The position numbers were made by a program, and so were the translations under genes. Below the pieces are notes generated by a model. It ran no database searches and was not told the DNA's origin. It saw only the letters and a program-made list of their open reading frames with translations. A stretch of 64,000 nucleotides of DNA from Marsupella aquatica (Eukaryota > Marchantiophyta): contig OZ316895.1 in assembly GCA_973895155.1 (NCBI GenBank), positions 14,446,001 through 14,510,000 of the forward strand, in the 5' to 3' direction. This document shows, piece after piece, positions 11,193 to 23,040 of the stretch (within the stretch, counting starts at the first letter, position 1; each line of letters starts with the position of its first letter).

Positions 11193-12181
11193 ATGGTGCT
11201 CAAGTGCGTAATGCTCACCCAATTCGCTCTACGTTGCGCGTCTAGAGCTCTTCTTTTCTCTGTTCTTGTTCTCTGCAGGTTTTCTGCGTGGTGACCTCTA
11301 GTTTTTTGGTTTGGTGTAGATTCGTTGTCGATGAGTGAGTGGAATGGAAAGGTTGATGCACTTTGAATGGATGTGAGGATGTTGTTGACTCGTGACTGAC
11401 CTCTGGCAGAACGGAGGTCTGCCGCTTTAGCGGCTCGAAGATTTATCCCGGGAGGGGAATTAGGTTTATTCGAAGTGACTCGCAGGTTTTCCTGTTCGTC
11501 AACTCGAAGTGCAAACATTATTTCCACAACAGGCTGAAGCCATCCAAGCTCACCTGGACTGCGTTGTATAGAAAGCAACACAAGAAGGTATGCGTGACTC
11601 TGCTGGCGTTCTTTCAGTTGCCTGTATGTCATTATAGCAGAGGCTCGATTCCTCATATTGTACTGTTCGTGAAATAGTTGTTTTGGAGCTTTGCTGTGGT
11701 ATTCAAAGCTGCTATGTCGTCGTTATCTAGGACATTCTCTCGGAAACCGTGAAGAGAAAACGCAGAGCCACGAGCAAGCCCTACTCGAGATCCATTGTCG
11801 GTGCTTCGCTGGAAGTCATCCAGAAGAAGAGAACTGAGAAGACCGAAGTTCGTGCCGCTGCTCGTGAGGCAGCGCTCCGGTAAGTGGCGTCATATCAGTT
11901 AGGTCTCGTTTGTGATGTCTAATCGGAGCACTTCCTACTGAATCAGTAGCCTAAGCAATTGTCTTCTGTCGCTGTACATTTTAGGGTTATAATCGAATAC
12001 TTTCTCTGATAAGTTATTCTTGTTTTCTAGGGAGATCAAGGAGAGGATTAAGAAGACCAAGGATGAGAAGACGGCCAGGAAGGCAGAGACTGTGAAAGGT
12101 AGTTCAAAGTCTGGCAAGTCTCAGGTTTCTAGAGCAGCCCCTCCGAAAGCTAAGACTGGCGGAGGCGGTGGCAAGCGGTAA
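11193..12181 (+). CDS. RPL24: 60S ribosomal protein eL24 (RPL24)
   Basis: Four coding exons: 11193-11203, 11410-11587, 11731-11879, 12031-12181; 162 aa. The protein opens [12 protein letters not shown] and continues [26 protein letters not shown] and the basic stretch [13 protein letters not shown], which is the eL24 fold (TRASH-type zinc-binding N terminus without all zinc cysteines in eukaryotes). The C terminus is lysine-rich and ends GGGGGKR, as in plant eL24. It belongs to the large cytosolic ribosomal subunit near the subunit interface. In plants, RPL24 also supports reinitiation after uORFs. The ATG is in a GCCGCCATGG context. The first coding exon is only 11 nt, a feature that gene finders easily miss. 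Length and sequence leave no doubt. Confidence 0.98.
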
Positions 12182-15100
12182 TTTCTTTTAGGATAAACTG
12201 TACTCCAGGAAGTGAACGGGTTATCCGTCGATCTAACGCGGGAGAGATTTTGCACATGGGTGGGGGCTTGTATTTCGAAAGGGCCGAGGTGGAGGTCTTA
12301 GGTGAGTTGTGGCCCAAATGTAAACATATAGTCGTGAGGAATCACAAGCTGGGGTCATCAATTTTGTGTGTCCTCGTATGTTTTCCTCCAATGTAGGTCC
12401 CTGACTTCGTTGAAGTCAACGAGCGTAAGCTGCTTAAGTATGCAGGCGGTTTCCCTGCGGAGAAAGAGCTTTTTAAACAATTATCAGTGCTATATAGCTA
12501 AGTACTGCATTGGTTTCTGTGGTAATCCTAAATTCTCACACAGTTGCTATCATTTCAACAACTGCTAGCCACTGTTATCGAGACTGATTCCGTGCTGTTG
12601 AACTGAAGCATAGTTCGGCAATCTTCAGTGTCTCACTGTAGCAAAGCCGAAATCAAACATCTATGTTATGTCTTTCGGAATCTGTTCGAGTGGCTTCCCA
12701 TAGGCCCCTTCGGATATTATTTTTAAGCAGGCATTCACATTCCGCAGTTTAAACACCTCTAACACTAAGTCCAGTCTGAATTCTATCTGCTCTCTCATTG
12801 ATGAGCAGGCAGTATAAAGACAGCTCAAATTCTGAGAACTCAAACTGTGAAGGACAGGGAATAAAGTTTTTCAGAAGCGAAACGCCAGAAATCGAAACTA
12901 ACTTTTGTCACAGGAATATTTTCCCCTTTAAAAAGTAGGTTCATGGCACAATCTCGGTCCTGTCAAATTCTGTCTCATCAATGTAGAGCCATTTCTGGGT
13001 CGAATCCCCTAGTGGGCAGGAGTAGATTACGAAATTATTTCGCGTGTGAGTTTGCTCTCTATTTGGCCATTCGTTCAGCCTTTGGACTAGCCAAAGCTCT
13101 CTGGTCACGGACCCCCGGCATCATATACTAGTAGGGGTGTCAAATTTCGAGGCCCCCACAATATGATTCGGCTCCAAGAGAGGCTTGTCAATACCGACCG
13201 GGTGTTTGACACGGCTCCTGCGATGGAGGACTGGACCCTACACGGTGCAGGCTATCATGAGGACTGTCATGGGGGCATGCGGTCAAAGTTGACCCGGCTT
13301 TACTCTCATAAGGAACGGCCCTTGTAGTGTGCGAGGAAACAGAAAAAGCATTCCTTGCATGAGCAAAGTTACCTGGGTTTATGCTCACTTGGAAGGACCC
13401 CATGGATAGGTCATTGTAGTGTGCGAGGAAACACTAAAAACAATTCCTATCATGGGCAGAGTTACCTGGCTTTATGCTCACTACGAAGGGCCCATGGGCG
13501 AGAATTTTATGCTCACTGTGGCATGCAAAACAGTAAAAACTTTTATTTGCATGAGTATTTTTTGATATTCAATTGCCTTGCCAACAACAACCTGTTTGGT
13601 AACATCCATTTTTGGGGCTCCTCTTTTGGCTAGTGAACTTGCAAGCCATCTGGAGTCTTAAAAAACACTAAAATATAAAAGGCAACAAAAATCAAAACAA
13701 ATTGAAAACCACTAGTGACTAGCTAACAATACTCTCCTTGCTATCAATATTCCTGTTTGCTTGCATTACAATACCTCCCTCTGGATGGGGCTGACTTTCA
13801 ACCCCTCTTGAGTGGTTAGCCCTGTCCGGTTGATTTTCAACCCCTCTATAAGTCTTCAGCCCTGTCCCGTGCTCCGGTCTGGGCTGTCCTATGTGTTAGG
13901 GCCTGTCAATTCATAATAATAAGCAAAGTTATGGTTGTGGCTTAACCCTCCTGTAAATCTTCAGCCCGTCCTGTATTCCCGTCCTAGCTATTCTGGTCAC
14001 GGGCAAGCAATTCATTAGGGCAAGTCAAAGCACTACCATGAGCAAAGTTTAAGGCTACAACCTTTTGGGTGTTTGATCCCTATGGTGTATGTATTTATGT
14101 AGCCTGTAAGGTTTTTGTTCTTGTAAAACTGGGTTGTGTCCGTGGGTGTATCTTACTTATAGCCACTATCCTGAATGCCCAAATGTTCTTTCAATGTTAC
14201 TCTAGGTAAAGACACAAAAAAAGCTTTACAAAAGAATCTATGTTATTCCACTTAGTCTTGCCTCACCCTCCTTTTTGATATTCATTCAGTTTTGTCCTTA
14301 TTAAATTTGTGGTTATCTAGAGTGATAGTTTAGAGGTTTCACTCTAGAAGTCTAGACCCTAACTCTAGCTTTTTTTGCCCTTTAGAAATAAGATGTTTTG
14401 ATGTCCCCTACTGGGATGTGTCAAAGCACTTCCAAGAGGAAGAGTAATTCATCTGGCAATTCATCCGGGTCATAAAATCATTTTAGGTTCTTGGCCATAT
14501 CTTACTGTCTTATGGCCCTAAACTTGAAACACTCCCTAGTGCTCGACCCTAAACCCAGATGACATGCCGTGTAGTGAATTCATGGTCGGTGTGAGACGAG
14601 GAGACCATATATGGCACTTTCTTGAACAATGTGCGTTATTAGGGAATTGGGCAGGTAGCCACTGTGACAAGATCCCATTTGACATTGTAAGAAGGGTTGG
14701 GGGACCATATGGAACCTTCCCTTGCTAGGGTTAGTCATCTCTCCCCCACCCAGAGTGTTTTAGGCAAGCCAAAGTTTCTGATGACAAGGACCAGGTGAAA
14801 AGTAGCAAACAAGCTGTGGGAGAAATGTGGCGGCCGAGTTAAAAATCAGGACAGGTGAGTTGCTAGTACAAGGTCTGAGTGTGCAGAAGGAAGGGGGACC
14901 TACAATCAGATCCCTTGATTGGAAATGAAAGGTGGCAACCAGTCTGCCTAGTAGTAGGATTAGGGTGGTGAGAGGTACTAATATAAAAAAAAGACGAGGG
15001 TGGCAAATGAGGTTGGGGGCCTGGTGGGTGAAGGTGGTGACCAGGAGTTTTTTTTATTGGTGAAAATTTGCCAAATCCTTCCTTAGGAGTACTTGGGAAG

Positions 15101-15423
15101 TTTTAAAAATATATTTGAAACATTAGCCACATGCTGGAGTGACAGAATGGGTACTCAAGAGCACTCCAGAGGGTTGATTGTAGAGGTTCACCAAACCCTC
15201 CCAAGACACTGTGAGCCTGGCTTGCAAGTGTCCTCCCACATAAATGTACTTGATGGCCACTTCCTCCTCATATACCTTTGTTTCCGGCTGTGTACCAATT
15301 AACCATCTACTGGGGAGTATGAGAAAGACCGCTTGGGTTGGGGTTCTAGTTTGAGACCTGTTCACACAACACTCAAAAAAGGTTCCCTGGTGAACATGTA
15401 CTCACTTTCTGGTCACAACGTTA
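12182..15423. other. Gene-poor spacer with old repeats
   Basis: No convincing gene is seen. About 13285-13550 holds three degenerate copies of a roughly 90-bp unit (TGTAGTGTGCGAGGAAAC, GAGCAAAGTTACCTGG, TTTATGCTCACT). About 13790-14045 repeats phrases such as CAACCCCTCT and CTTCAGCCC. A box at about 14320-14390 (CACTCTAGAAGTCTAGACCC) recurs at about 60225. The rest shows nothing I can name. Confidence 0.6.
13555..13765. repeat. Dispersed repeat, copy 1
   Basis: This stretch is clearly related to 34785-34990. Both contain GGTAACATCC/AGTAACATCC, GCCATCTGGA(G/T)TCTTAAAAAA, AATATAAAAGGCA and CTCCTGTTTGCT-like blocks in the same order. No terminal structure was found, so the element class is unknown. 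Confidence 0.7.
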
Positions 15424-16615
15424 CAGGCTAGTAACCCAAACCAAACCAATATTACCTTATACGTGCAAAACTAGATGCATCGCGAGGGAGTGTGCACTTA
15501 GAGAGAGGCGACTGAGGTTGCACTAATAACCCAGACCAAACCGTCATTACCCTATACATGCAAAACTAGATGCATTGGTTATTGAGCATAGACGACAATT
15601 GCAACAGTAAGCACATGACACATCCAACGTGCAAGTAGTCGACACAAGAGATACGTGGTTCACCTCCTCGAGGCTACGTCCACGGGAACACACAAGAGAG
15701 CTTTATTGAACTCTAAGCCCATCGGCTATACCAAGTCCCCATAGTGTAAGCTCTCCTCATCTCTCAAGTGGCTCCATAACAATGAGCCTAAGTTACCCTT
15801 ATCCAAGCAAACACTGCTTGGCATATAGTGTGCATCCTAGTTAACCTAACCACGTCTCCGACTATGGTACGCCTAACTATGGTTACATGTCGTAACCCTA
15901 GACCTTGAGTAAATACCTAACATTGGTGAGGGAGTGTGCGACTTAGAGAGGGGACTTAGGTTGTGCTAGTAACCCAGACCAAACCTTCATTTACCCTATA
16001 TGTGCAAAACTAGATATGCATTGGCGAGGGAGTGTGCACTTAGGGACGAGCTTAGAGAGAGGCGACTGAGGTTGCGCTAGTAACGCAGACCAAACCATCA
16101 TTACCCTATACATGCAAAACTAGATGCATTGGCGAGGGAGTGTGTGATTTAGAAAGAAGTGACTGAGGTTGTGCTAGTAACCCAGACCAAACCTTCATTT
16201 ACCTTATATGTGCAAAACTAGATATGCATTGGTGAGGGAGTGTGCACTTAGAGAGAGGCGACTGAGGTTGCGCTAGTAACCCAGACCAAACCATCATTAC
16301 CCTATATGTGCAAAACTAGATGCATTGGCAAGGGAGTGTGCGATTTAGAGAGAGGCGACTGAGGTTGTGCTAGTAACCCAGACCAAACCTTCATTTACCC
16401 TATACGTGCAAAACTAGATATGCATCGGCAAGGGAGTGTGCACTTAGAGAGAGATAACTGAGGTTGCACTACTAACCCAGACCAAACCGTCATTACCCTA
16501 TAGATGCAAAACTAGATGCATCAGCGAGGAAATGTGTACTTCGAGAGAGGCGAGGAAATGTGTACTTAGAGAGAGGCGAGGGAATGTGCACTTCGAGAGA
16601 GGCGACTGAGGTTGC
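15424..16615. repeat. Satellite array with alternating A/B monomers
   Basis: About eight monomers of 96-99 bp share CTAGTAACCCAGACCAAACC, a variable ATTACCCTATAYGTG block and TGCAAAACTAGAT. From the second monomer on, two types alternate. Type A has CATTACCC, AGATGCATT and a GTGYGA(T/C)TTAGAG tail; type B has CATTTACC, AGATATGCAT and a GTGCACTTAGAG tail. Order A-B-A-B-A-B-A gives a two-monomer higher-order repeat of about 196 bp. The second monomer is split by a solo LTR. The last has an inserted triplication of a GAGGAAATGTG motif. The array ends about 1.1 kb before the ArfGAP start codon. Confidence 0.92.
15579..15922 (+). mobile_element. Solo copia LTR inside the satellite (subfamily B)
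   Basis: The stretch begins TTATTGAGCATAGACGACAA, ends AATACCTAACA and follows the same plan as the LTRs of the complete copia element at 36.6-43.4 kb, including GATACGTGGTTCACCTC and CTACGTCCACGGGAACACAC. It is 344 bp long, the same length as those LTRs. Its flanks are TTGG on both sides, consistent with a target duplication, and the interrupted satellite monomer resumes directly after it. No internal region is present, so it arose by LTR-LTR recombination. Orientation is given relative to the LTR text of the complete element as printed here; that element transcribes toward the minus strand. Confidence 0.92.
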
Positions 16616-16724
16616 GCTGAACAGTAACAGTCTTATGACGGTGGTATATGCGCATCCCCACGAAACGGGAGTGAGCGATCCTCCTCCCTCTTTGGGTTTG
16701 GGTAGCAAGCAGACTAGACTACCA

Positions 16725-16860
16725 TAGCCTAGCATAGCAAAGCAAAGCAAAGCAAAACAGAGCTCTTCGGCTCCCCCCTGTCCCTTGTTAGCGCCGAGGA
16801 GCTCGGCCCAAACGGAAAAGAGCATCGGGTGATCGATCGATCGATAGACTGATCGATCCA
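16725..16860. repeat. Short simple repeats in the ArfGAP upstream region
   Basis: AGCAAAGCAAAGCAAAGCAAA-type pentamers lie near 16735-16757 and a GATC/GATCGATC run near 16830-16858. Both are in the presumed promoter or 5' leader of the ArfGAP gene. The long leader (16.9-17.7 kb) is GA- and TC-rich and shows no separate gene. Confidence 0.7.
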
Positions 16861-17692
16861 TGAATTGACCCACCACCACCCGCCCGCGCTCGTGCGCGTT
16901 TTCGAGTGCGATCGGAGTGGATCTGGTCGGGCGAACGAGGGATTTCAATGAACGCGTAGATCTATCGTCTTTCCCCAAGGCGCTGAAGAAGAAGGAGGCG
17001 GAGGAGGAGTCTCGTCTCTCGACGAGCAATTCGGGTGCCTACCTGACTGACTGGAGACGAAGTTCGACATTATTGCTTGCTGCCGGGGCGTTTCTACAGT
17101 GTCTGTGTCTGTGAGGGTGTGGGTGTGAGAGGAAGACAGACGGATCGGGCAGAGGTTTCGAGGAACTGTTGCATTATTATTAGTGGCTTGGGTCGTTTCT
17201 GTGGGCCGGATGACTCGAGTGCTGCTCTAACACGGCATGAGCGGCAGCAGTGGGAGGAAGAAGAGAAGGAGAGGCGCCCTCTTGATCTGCCTCTCTGCTC
17301 CTTTCCCTAATAATAATACAGCCTCGTGCGTCCCTGGTCTTGTCGCGTCCGTCAGTTCGGTGTCGCATCCCTACCTTCGTGTCTCGCTACCACCTTTATA
17401 ACGATAAACGAACAACGATTGTCCGTTTATGCTCTTTTCAGTCCTCCCATCCCCACTGACTGAGTTGTTTGTTTCTCTCATTCGCTCGTCTCCTCTCTGT
17501 CCGTTCCCCGCGAGACAGTACTACTGTTAGGAACTGTTCCAGTCAATCTTGGTTGGTTTTCTGGTCGTCCTCGTTGCACATTGCCCTCATTTGGTGATTT
17601 GAGAGAGGTGCTACCTGGAGTCGAGGCTGTCTGATCGAGATTTGACGCCGTTCGGAGGCCCGTGCCACCCCGCGGCGGACGGCTCGGTTTTG

Positions 17693-20030
17693 ATGGCGTC
17701 GTCGGTCGCGGCCCAGAGGCTGCGCGCTCTGCAGTCGAAGCCGGAGAACAAAACCTGCGTGGATTGTTCGCAGAAGAATCCGCAATGGGCGTCCGTGTCC
17801 TATGGAATCTTCATGTGTTTGGAGTGCTCGGGAAAGCATCGAGGGCTCGGTGTGCACATTAGCTTCGTGAGATCCGTGACGATGGACTCTTGGTCGGAGA
17901 TACAGCTTAGGAAGATGGAAGCTGGAGGAAACGGTGCCCTAAACAGTTTTCTGAACGAGTACGGTATCAGTAAAGAGACAGACATCACTGTGAAGTACAA
18001 CACTAATGCAGCGTCGATCTATCGCGAGAAGATCCAGGCTTTGGCGGAGGGTCGGACCTGGAGAGCCCCTCCGGTTGTGAAGGAGGAGCTCGGTAGTCGA
18101 TCCTCTATGTCTCAGGGAGGAAACCCTGGTCGCCGAAATTCTGGTGGATTTGGGAGCGGCGATTACTCCTCCGCCAGGGGAGGATCAGATGGTAACAAAT
18201 CGACAAGGGGTTGGGACGATTGGGGAGACGAGGTTGACAGTAGCAGCAGCAATGTGAGGAGGAATCAATCGGCCGGTAATCTTAGAAGTAGCGGTGGTGG
18301 TGGTGGGAGTGGGCCACAGAGAACGCACTCATCAGGGGAGATGTACAGCAAGTCCGACTTGGAGGCCTCTGCAGCGCAAAAGGATGGTTTTTTCGCTAGG
18401 AAGCAGGCGGAGAATGCATCCCGGCCTGAAGGGCTTCCACCTTCCCAGGGAGGCAAGTACGTGGGATTCGGATCGGCTGGCAGCAATCCTCCTCCACCTA
18501 ACCGCGGAGCTCCTGTTGGAGGAGACATGCTCAAGGATACCGTGTCTGTGGTCACTCAGGTGCGTTGTTGCAACTGTCAGGAAATTTTCATTCCCTAAAT
18601 GTACTAGTGGTTTCTGAGCTCGAGTCTCGGCTTTGTTTTCCTGATTTGTGGATGTGTTACGTGCATCTTATTGGTGAGTCCCTCTTCAGTAATCTTGTTT
18701 TAGCCATTTTTCCATTGTGGTTTCTCTTTTGGGGAATTTGATTGCGACTTCTCTTGATTTGCTATCTATTCGATGTATTAGCATATGTATGTCCAACTAC
18801 GATCTCGGAACAGGGGTTGGATTTAGTGCAGTGGTATTTCGCTTACTGATAACCAACGATGAGGCCGTACATCAAAGAACGAACCTCATGTTTCGCTCAA
18901 AATATAATTGACGATAGGTCTGTTGACTGTGAATGCAAGTTCACCACTGCTCGCTCTGCCATTTTGTATGCTTGGGTCCTTGTCATGGAAGATAATTCAA
19001 TTTGATGTACTGGAGTTGCCCGATTCTCCTGTATCAGATTGGGCTGTCTGAATCGCTAAGCATGTATTCCGAACTGTTTAATCCTGATTGTTATTATTGT
19101 TTGGTTGTTTGTGTGCCATTGGTTTTCAGGGATTTAGTCGGTTTTCCGTGGTTGCTGCATCAGCTGCCCAAAGTGCGGCTTCAGTAGTTCAAGCCGGCAC
19201 TAAGGACATCACCGCCAAGGTAAATTGTGATCCTTCTGTGAAGAATCATTCCCTTTGTGTTTTCTATGAGCTGCCGTTGATGATGCACTAGTGACAATGT
19301 CGACGTGGGCCAAGACAAGCTGCATCTGGTCCACTAGAGGAATCGTCATAGCAGTAGCGTCTAGTCTATTATTCTGAGAGCCGGGGATATGACGATGTCT
19401 ACGGCATGGGTTTTCTTTAATGTTTGGCAGGTCAGGGAAGGTGGATATGACCAGAAAGTAAACGAAACAGTTACAGTTGTAGGTGCTCGAGCCTCTGAAC
19501 TGGGTCAGAAGACTTGGGGAATAATGAGGGGAGTGATGGCCATGGCTTCTCAGACAGTTGAGCAGTACACCAAGGAGCCAGGTCAAGCTTCGTACGACAA
19601 CAGTCACGGCGATACCCTCAGTGGTGGTCATGATGACGGACCTTACTCGCAGATGAATTCGGGAGGAAGTACATGGCACAACAGCCGGGACAATGACAAG
19701 ACTCAGACTAGTAAGGGCAGAGATTCTTGGGATGACTGGGACGATGATCAAAAACGTGGGCAGAGCAAGGGTTACAATGGTGGGAATAGTAGCCATAATA
19801 ATGTTTCACCTCAACAGAGCAGGAGCCAAGGCAGTGCCACTACGAAGGCTACACAGTCTAGCAAGGCTGCAACAGGAGGAGACTCGTGGACTGGTTGGGA
19901 TGATCACGATGCAAACGAAGACGTTGATACTTTCTTTAGTGTGGACCACAAGACTGAACAAAAGAAATCTGATGGATGGGATGATTGGAATGATGGCGGT
20001 GTTCAGTGGACCGAGGGGGGTTTCAAGTAG
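17693..20030 (+). CDS. ArfGAP domain protein of the AGD6/AGD7 class
   Basis: Three coding exons: 17693-18559, 19130-19219, 19431-20030; 518 aa. The N-terminal ArfGAP zinc finger is intact: C22-x2-C25-x16-C42-x2-C45 with the arginine finger R50 ([14 protein letters not shown]), then [12 protein letters not shown]. Residues beyond about 125 are low-complexity, rich in Gly, Ser and Asn, with repeated Trp-Asp motifs ([24 protein letters not shown]) as in AGD6/7 and ArfGAP1. The middle exon encodes an amphipathic Ala/Ser/Val helix resembling a lipid-packing sensor. The protein is expected to stimulate GTP hydrolysis by Arf1 at the Golgi (COPI traffic). An in-frame ATG at 17642 would add 17 residues ([17 protein letters not shown]); I prefer 17693 because family members start just before RRLRxLQ. 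Introns are 570 and 211 bp. Confidence 0.97.
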
Positions 20031-21618
20031 CTGAACGTTCGAGTAAGGCGCTTTGTAGCCGTCAAGATTTGTTGTAGATGAATTATACATAAGGGAGGGC
20101 AGTGGGCATTCTCATTGTTTTCCAGTGTTAGGTACAGATTATTTTTTCAAGCTTTCTATTCAAGATAGCTTCCGTGTCAGTGATTAGGAACAAATGGAGG
20201 AATTCTCAGGCAGACTTCTAGATTTATTCAGTTTGGCAGCGAGCCTATGGGAACCCGTTGCAATTGCAATTTGTTGCATGTTTAAGATGTTGGACAGATT
20301 ATGCCACTGGCCACCACTTGGGGTTTAGACTTGAGTCCAATGAGAGCAGCTTATAAGTTGCTGTAACTTCATCATGCCTTCGCACATTTAAGTGCCGAAG
20401 CCCGAAGCAGCGACGGAAGCAGTTGTCCTCTGTCATGTGGTTCTCTTTGATGTATTCAAGTAAGATCTCTGTGAAGCACGAGATATTTTCAGATTTGCCG
20501 ATGTAGCATCAGCAGCCTGTCCTTTTGCACGGACAAATGTTGACAGACCTGGCAGGTCGTGCCAGTATCAGCCTGTTTCTCTTATTGTTTTCAGGAGGCC
20601 TTCGGTGCTTCTTAGCTGTGACTGACTACAATTTTACTCAGTTGGGTGACATTTTACAATCCTGCGATGGTGGGTTTTCTTTTCTGTAGGATACGTGTTA
20701 CTGTAGGAATTGTTGAAGGAGATGTGTTATTAAAGGTGGATGTATGAATATCGGACAGTACCATTCTTGCGTGCACCTTGATTGTCTGGCGCGCTTCTTA
20801 CAATGAATGAACTTTTATCTTTTTATCAGGTTCAGATTTGTTAATCTCTTTTGTCAAAGCGAAGGCAATTTCATTTCGGCTACAATAAGATCACCGTCTA
20901 GAGCCAGTGGTCTAAGGAGGATAGAAACAGCGCATCACTGTCAAGAGCTTGTAACACTAATCGGTTGGACCACACAGACACAGGAGCTTCGAAGAGGAGC
21001 TACTGGGAAGAGGCGGTCCAATGGAGGTCGCTGCTCTATCTGATGGTCGTCTGCAATAGCTCCACATGTTCACGAGTTATGCATAAAATGATTTTCCATG
21101 CGTGTCCTTTGCAACTCGAGCCACTCCTCCCTGTTTGGAGTGTGCAATTCCTTGCAAGCGTTTGAAGTCACCTCGGGAAGCCAGCCCTCAAGTGGTCGTG
21201 CGCCATTGGTGCAATAACAATTTCATTAAAAAGTGGCGTAACTTTCATCTAGAAGTGGGGTCGTGAAGGACCATAGAACTGCCATCCATGAAACCTGCAC
21301 TCCACCAAATATGGAAGAAGTCTCAACAGACTTGGCTACAAGGACGGAGCACTTCCATCATTGCACGAAAGAATCTGTCTAGTACAGTAGTGCTGCAACG
21401 AACCGGAAAAGGATACCGGCCAATAAGCAGAACGGAATCAAATGCTTTTTGTACAACTCGCTGATTTGTTTCTGACAAGTCCAAGATTCTGTCGGCGAAC
21501 AATGTGGGAGACTTGACACTGGGAAGCATAGACGATCGTAAAAGGCACATTCGAAAAACATTGGATCCATAGTCCAGCTGTTTGAAGTAGCTTCGGGATC
21601 TTACTGAATAGAGAAAGT
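20031..21618. other. ArfGAP 3' flank and spacer
   Basis: 20031 to about 20760 is probably the 3' UTR and terminator of the ArfGAP gene. No further gene is visible to 21618. Short ORFs on both strands here have no recognisable motif and no splice pattern that I could extend. Confidence 0.4.
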
Positions 21619-22020
21619 TCAATCCGTCATTCTTAGGTTTTCTATGATTCTCTCATACAACCTAGGAAGTGACTCCGTCCCGATCGAGTTATACTTTATT
21701 GAAAAGGACGAGCTCGCAGGATGACGATTAGTCATAATTATCTCGCAGTTCACTAGAGTAGTGTTGATAGTATTACAAGGGAATAAGCACCGACCTGTAT
21801 ACGGCGGCTTTTGGTAGGACCCTTGTTCCAAGCTATGGCAGAACTCAACGATCAATTCGCCGACGATTCTGGAATTCTTCCACGGGTTTTCTACAGACGC
21901 TAATTGGTCCGCAATTGTGGAAGCAGTGAGAAAAGTACTGCCCCATACATTACTTGACTTCTGCTCTAAAATAAATGCAGTGCTTGATAGGTTCATTCTT
22001 GCAGCGGACCTATTTGCCAT
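21619..22020 (-). CDS. Unassigned ORF, 133 aa
   Basis: An ATG at 22020 opens a 133-codon ORF that includes NVWGSTFLTASTIADQL and IVGELIVEFCHSLEQ. The first 75 residues look like a soluble helical protein; the last third is less protein-like, and a splice donor may lie within it. I recognise no family. It is on the same strand as CEP44 and might be an isolated small gene, an exon of an unrecognised gene, or chance. Expression data would decide. Confidence 0.25.
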   Translation of the reverse strand: MANRSAARMNLSSTAFILEQKSSNVWGSTFLTASTIADQLASVENPWKNSRIVGELIVEFCHSLEQGSYQKPPYTGRCLFPCNTINTTLVNCEIIMTNRHPASSSFSIKYNSIGTESLPRLYERIIENLRMTD

Positions 22021-22563
22021 TTTCACCAATCAGCTGTTACAGCCATCTTCGGTGATGAATTGAACGTTCTAAAATTGATGGGGCTCATGGGGAAGGTTGT
22101 CCCCTTAAAATCCAGAAGCACTTCAATTAGCATATTAGTCCAATGGAGCTCAGCTTCCCCGTGGATTAACGTGCAACCAGATGCGAGCCTTCTGTTCCCG
22201 AGTGAGAAGGTGCTCGATCTCTGGCCTCCTGGTTTAGGACCACAGAGACCTCTGTTTCTGCTCTATTCTGAATCTGAAGTTGGAGCAGGAGAAAGGCTTC
22301 CTAGAAATTCACCAAGCCGGATGAGCGTACTGGATGTTACTTTGTCCAATGCTAAAACGATATGTTTTGAGAATCCTTGGTCGCATTCGCTAACGCACTA
22401 TCGATTGCCAACTCTCCAAGATGGTCGATATAGGCGTCATCGGCCTGAGCCTAAGCCGGGCTTAGTGTCCACGGTCGAAAGCATTGTCGTAGCTTGCAAT
22501 TGTTGGATTCGGAGAACAGGACTTGGAATCACTTTTATCTGTTTGTCATAGCATGATTGACGA

Positions 22564-23040
22564 TCAAAATTGGAGGTCATGGAAGAAAAAGGAAGTAGAT
22601 TTGGCAGATATCGTGAGCGTTGTCGTTGATACTGACGGGACAGACAACGGATAGCAAGCCATCGGCCCATAAGATAATTTTTCTCTTAGTGTAAAGTGTG
22701 ATAAGTTCATAAATGTGCCTTTTCTGGCTCGACCATATGGGTCAGCTGAAGCCGGTCGACCATTCTGTATTTTAAACGGAATTAAACAGCCCAGAGGGCT
22801 TGAATGACCCGAAAAGCTGACCCCACATGCGTCCAAAGATCGGAAAGAATCATTATTCTTAGTTCTTAGTTTTGCCTCAGGATTTATGTCTGAGAAGTTT
22901 TCATATAGGCTGGTGACCGCAGGTGAGACTAAGCAGAAGGTGGATCTGTTGACAGGTACGAAATCACTGCAGGTAGTGATCTCCAGTTGACCAGTCTCAA
23001 GATAAGAAGGTAAGGCACCTTTGGTACACTCCGTGAGCAA
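22564..23040 (-). CDS. Unassigned open frame, possible extra 3' exon of the CEP44-like gene
   Basis: A frame open for about 159 codons runs down to a TGA at 22564. A good acceptor (CTACCTGCAG) near 22970 would enter it with two bases needed before, giving SDFVPVNRSTF. That phase fits the alternative donor TGTAG/GTGAGC at the end of the last CEP44 exon I called (about 24543). If used, the CEP44-like protein would gain about 135 residues. The content is polar and Ser-rich, with no motif I recognise. Left as uncertain. Confidence 0.25.
   Translation of the reverse strand: MLTECTKGALPSYLETGQLEITTCSDFVPVNRSTFCLVSPAVTSLYENFSDINPEAKLRTKNNDSFRSLDACGVSFSGHSSPLGCLIPFKIQNGRPASADPYGRARKGTFMNLSHFTLREKLSYGPMACYPLSVPSVSTTTLTISAKSTSFFFHDLQF

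Noticed and set aside
12960-13030. GGGTCGAATCCCCTAGTGGG looks like a tRNA B box.
   Set aside because: No A box at the right distance and no cloverleaf can be drawn.
15424-16615. Regular repeats that might suggest a CRISPR array.
   Set aside because: Monomers are continuous with no unique spacers, and the genome is eukaryotic; this is a satellite.
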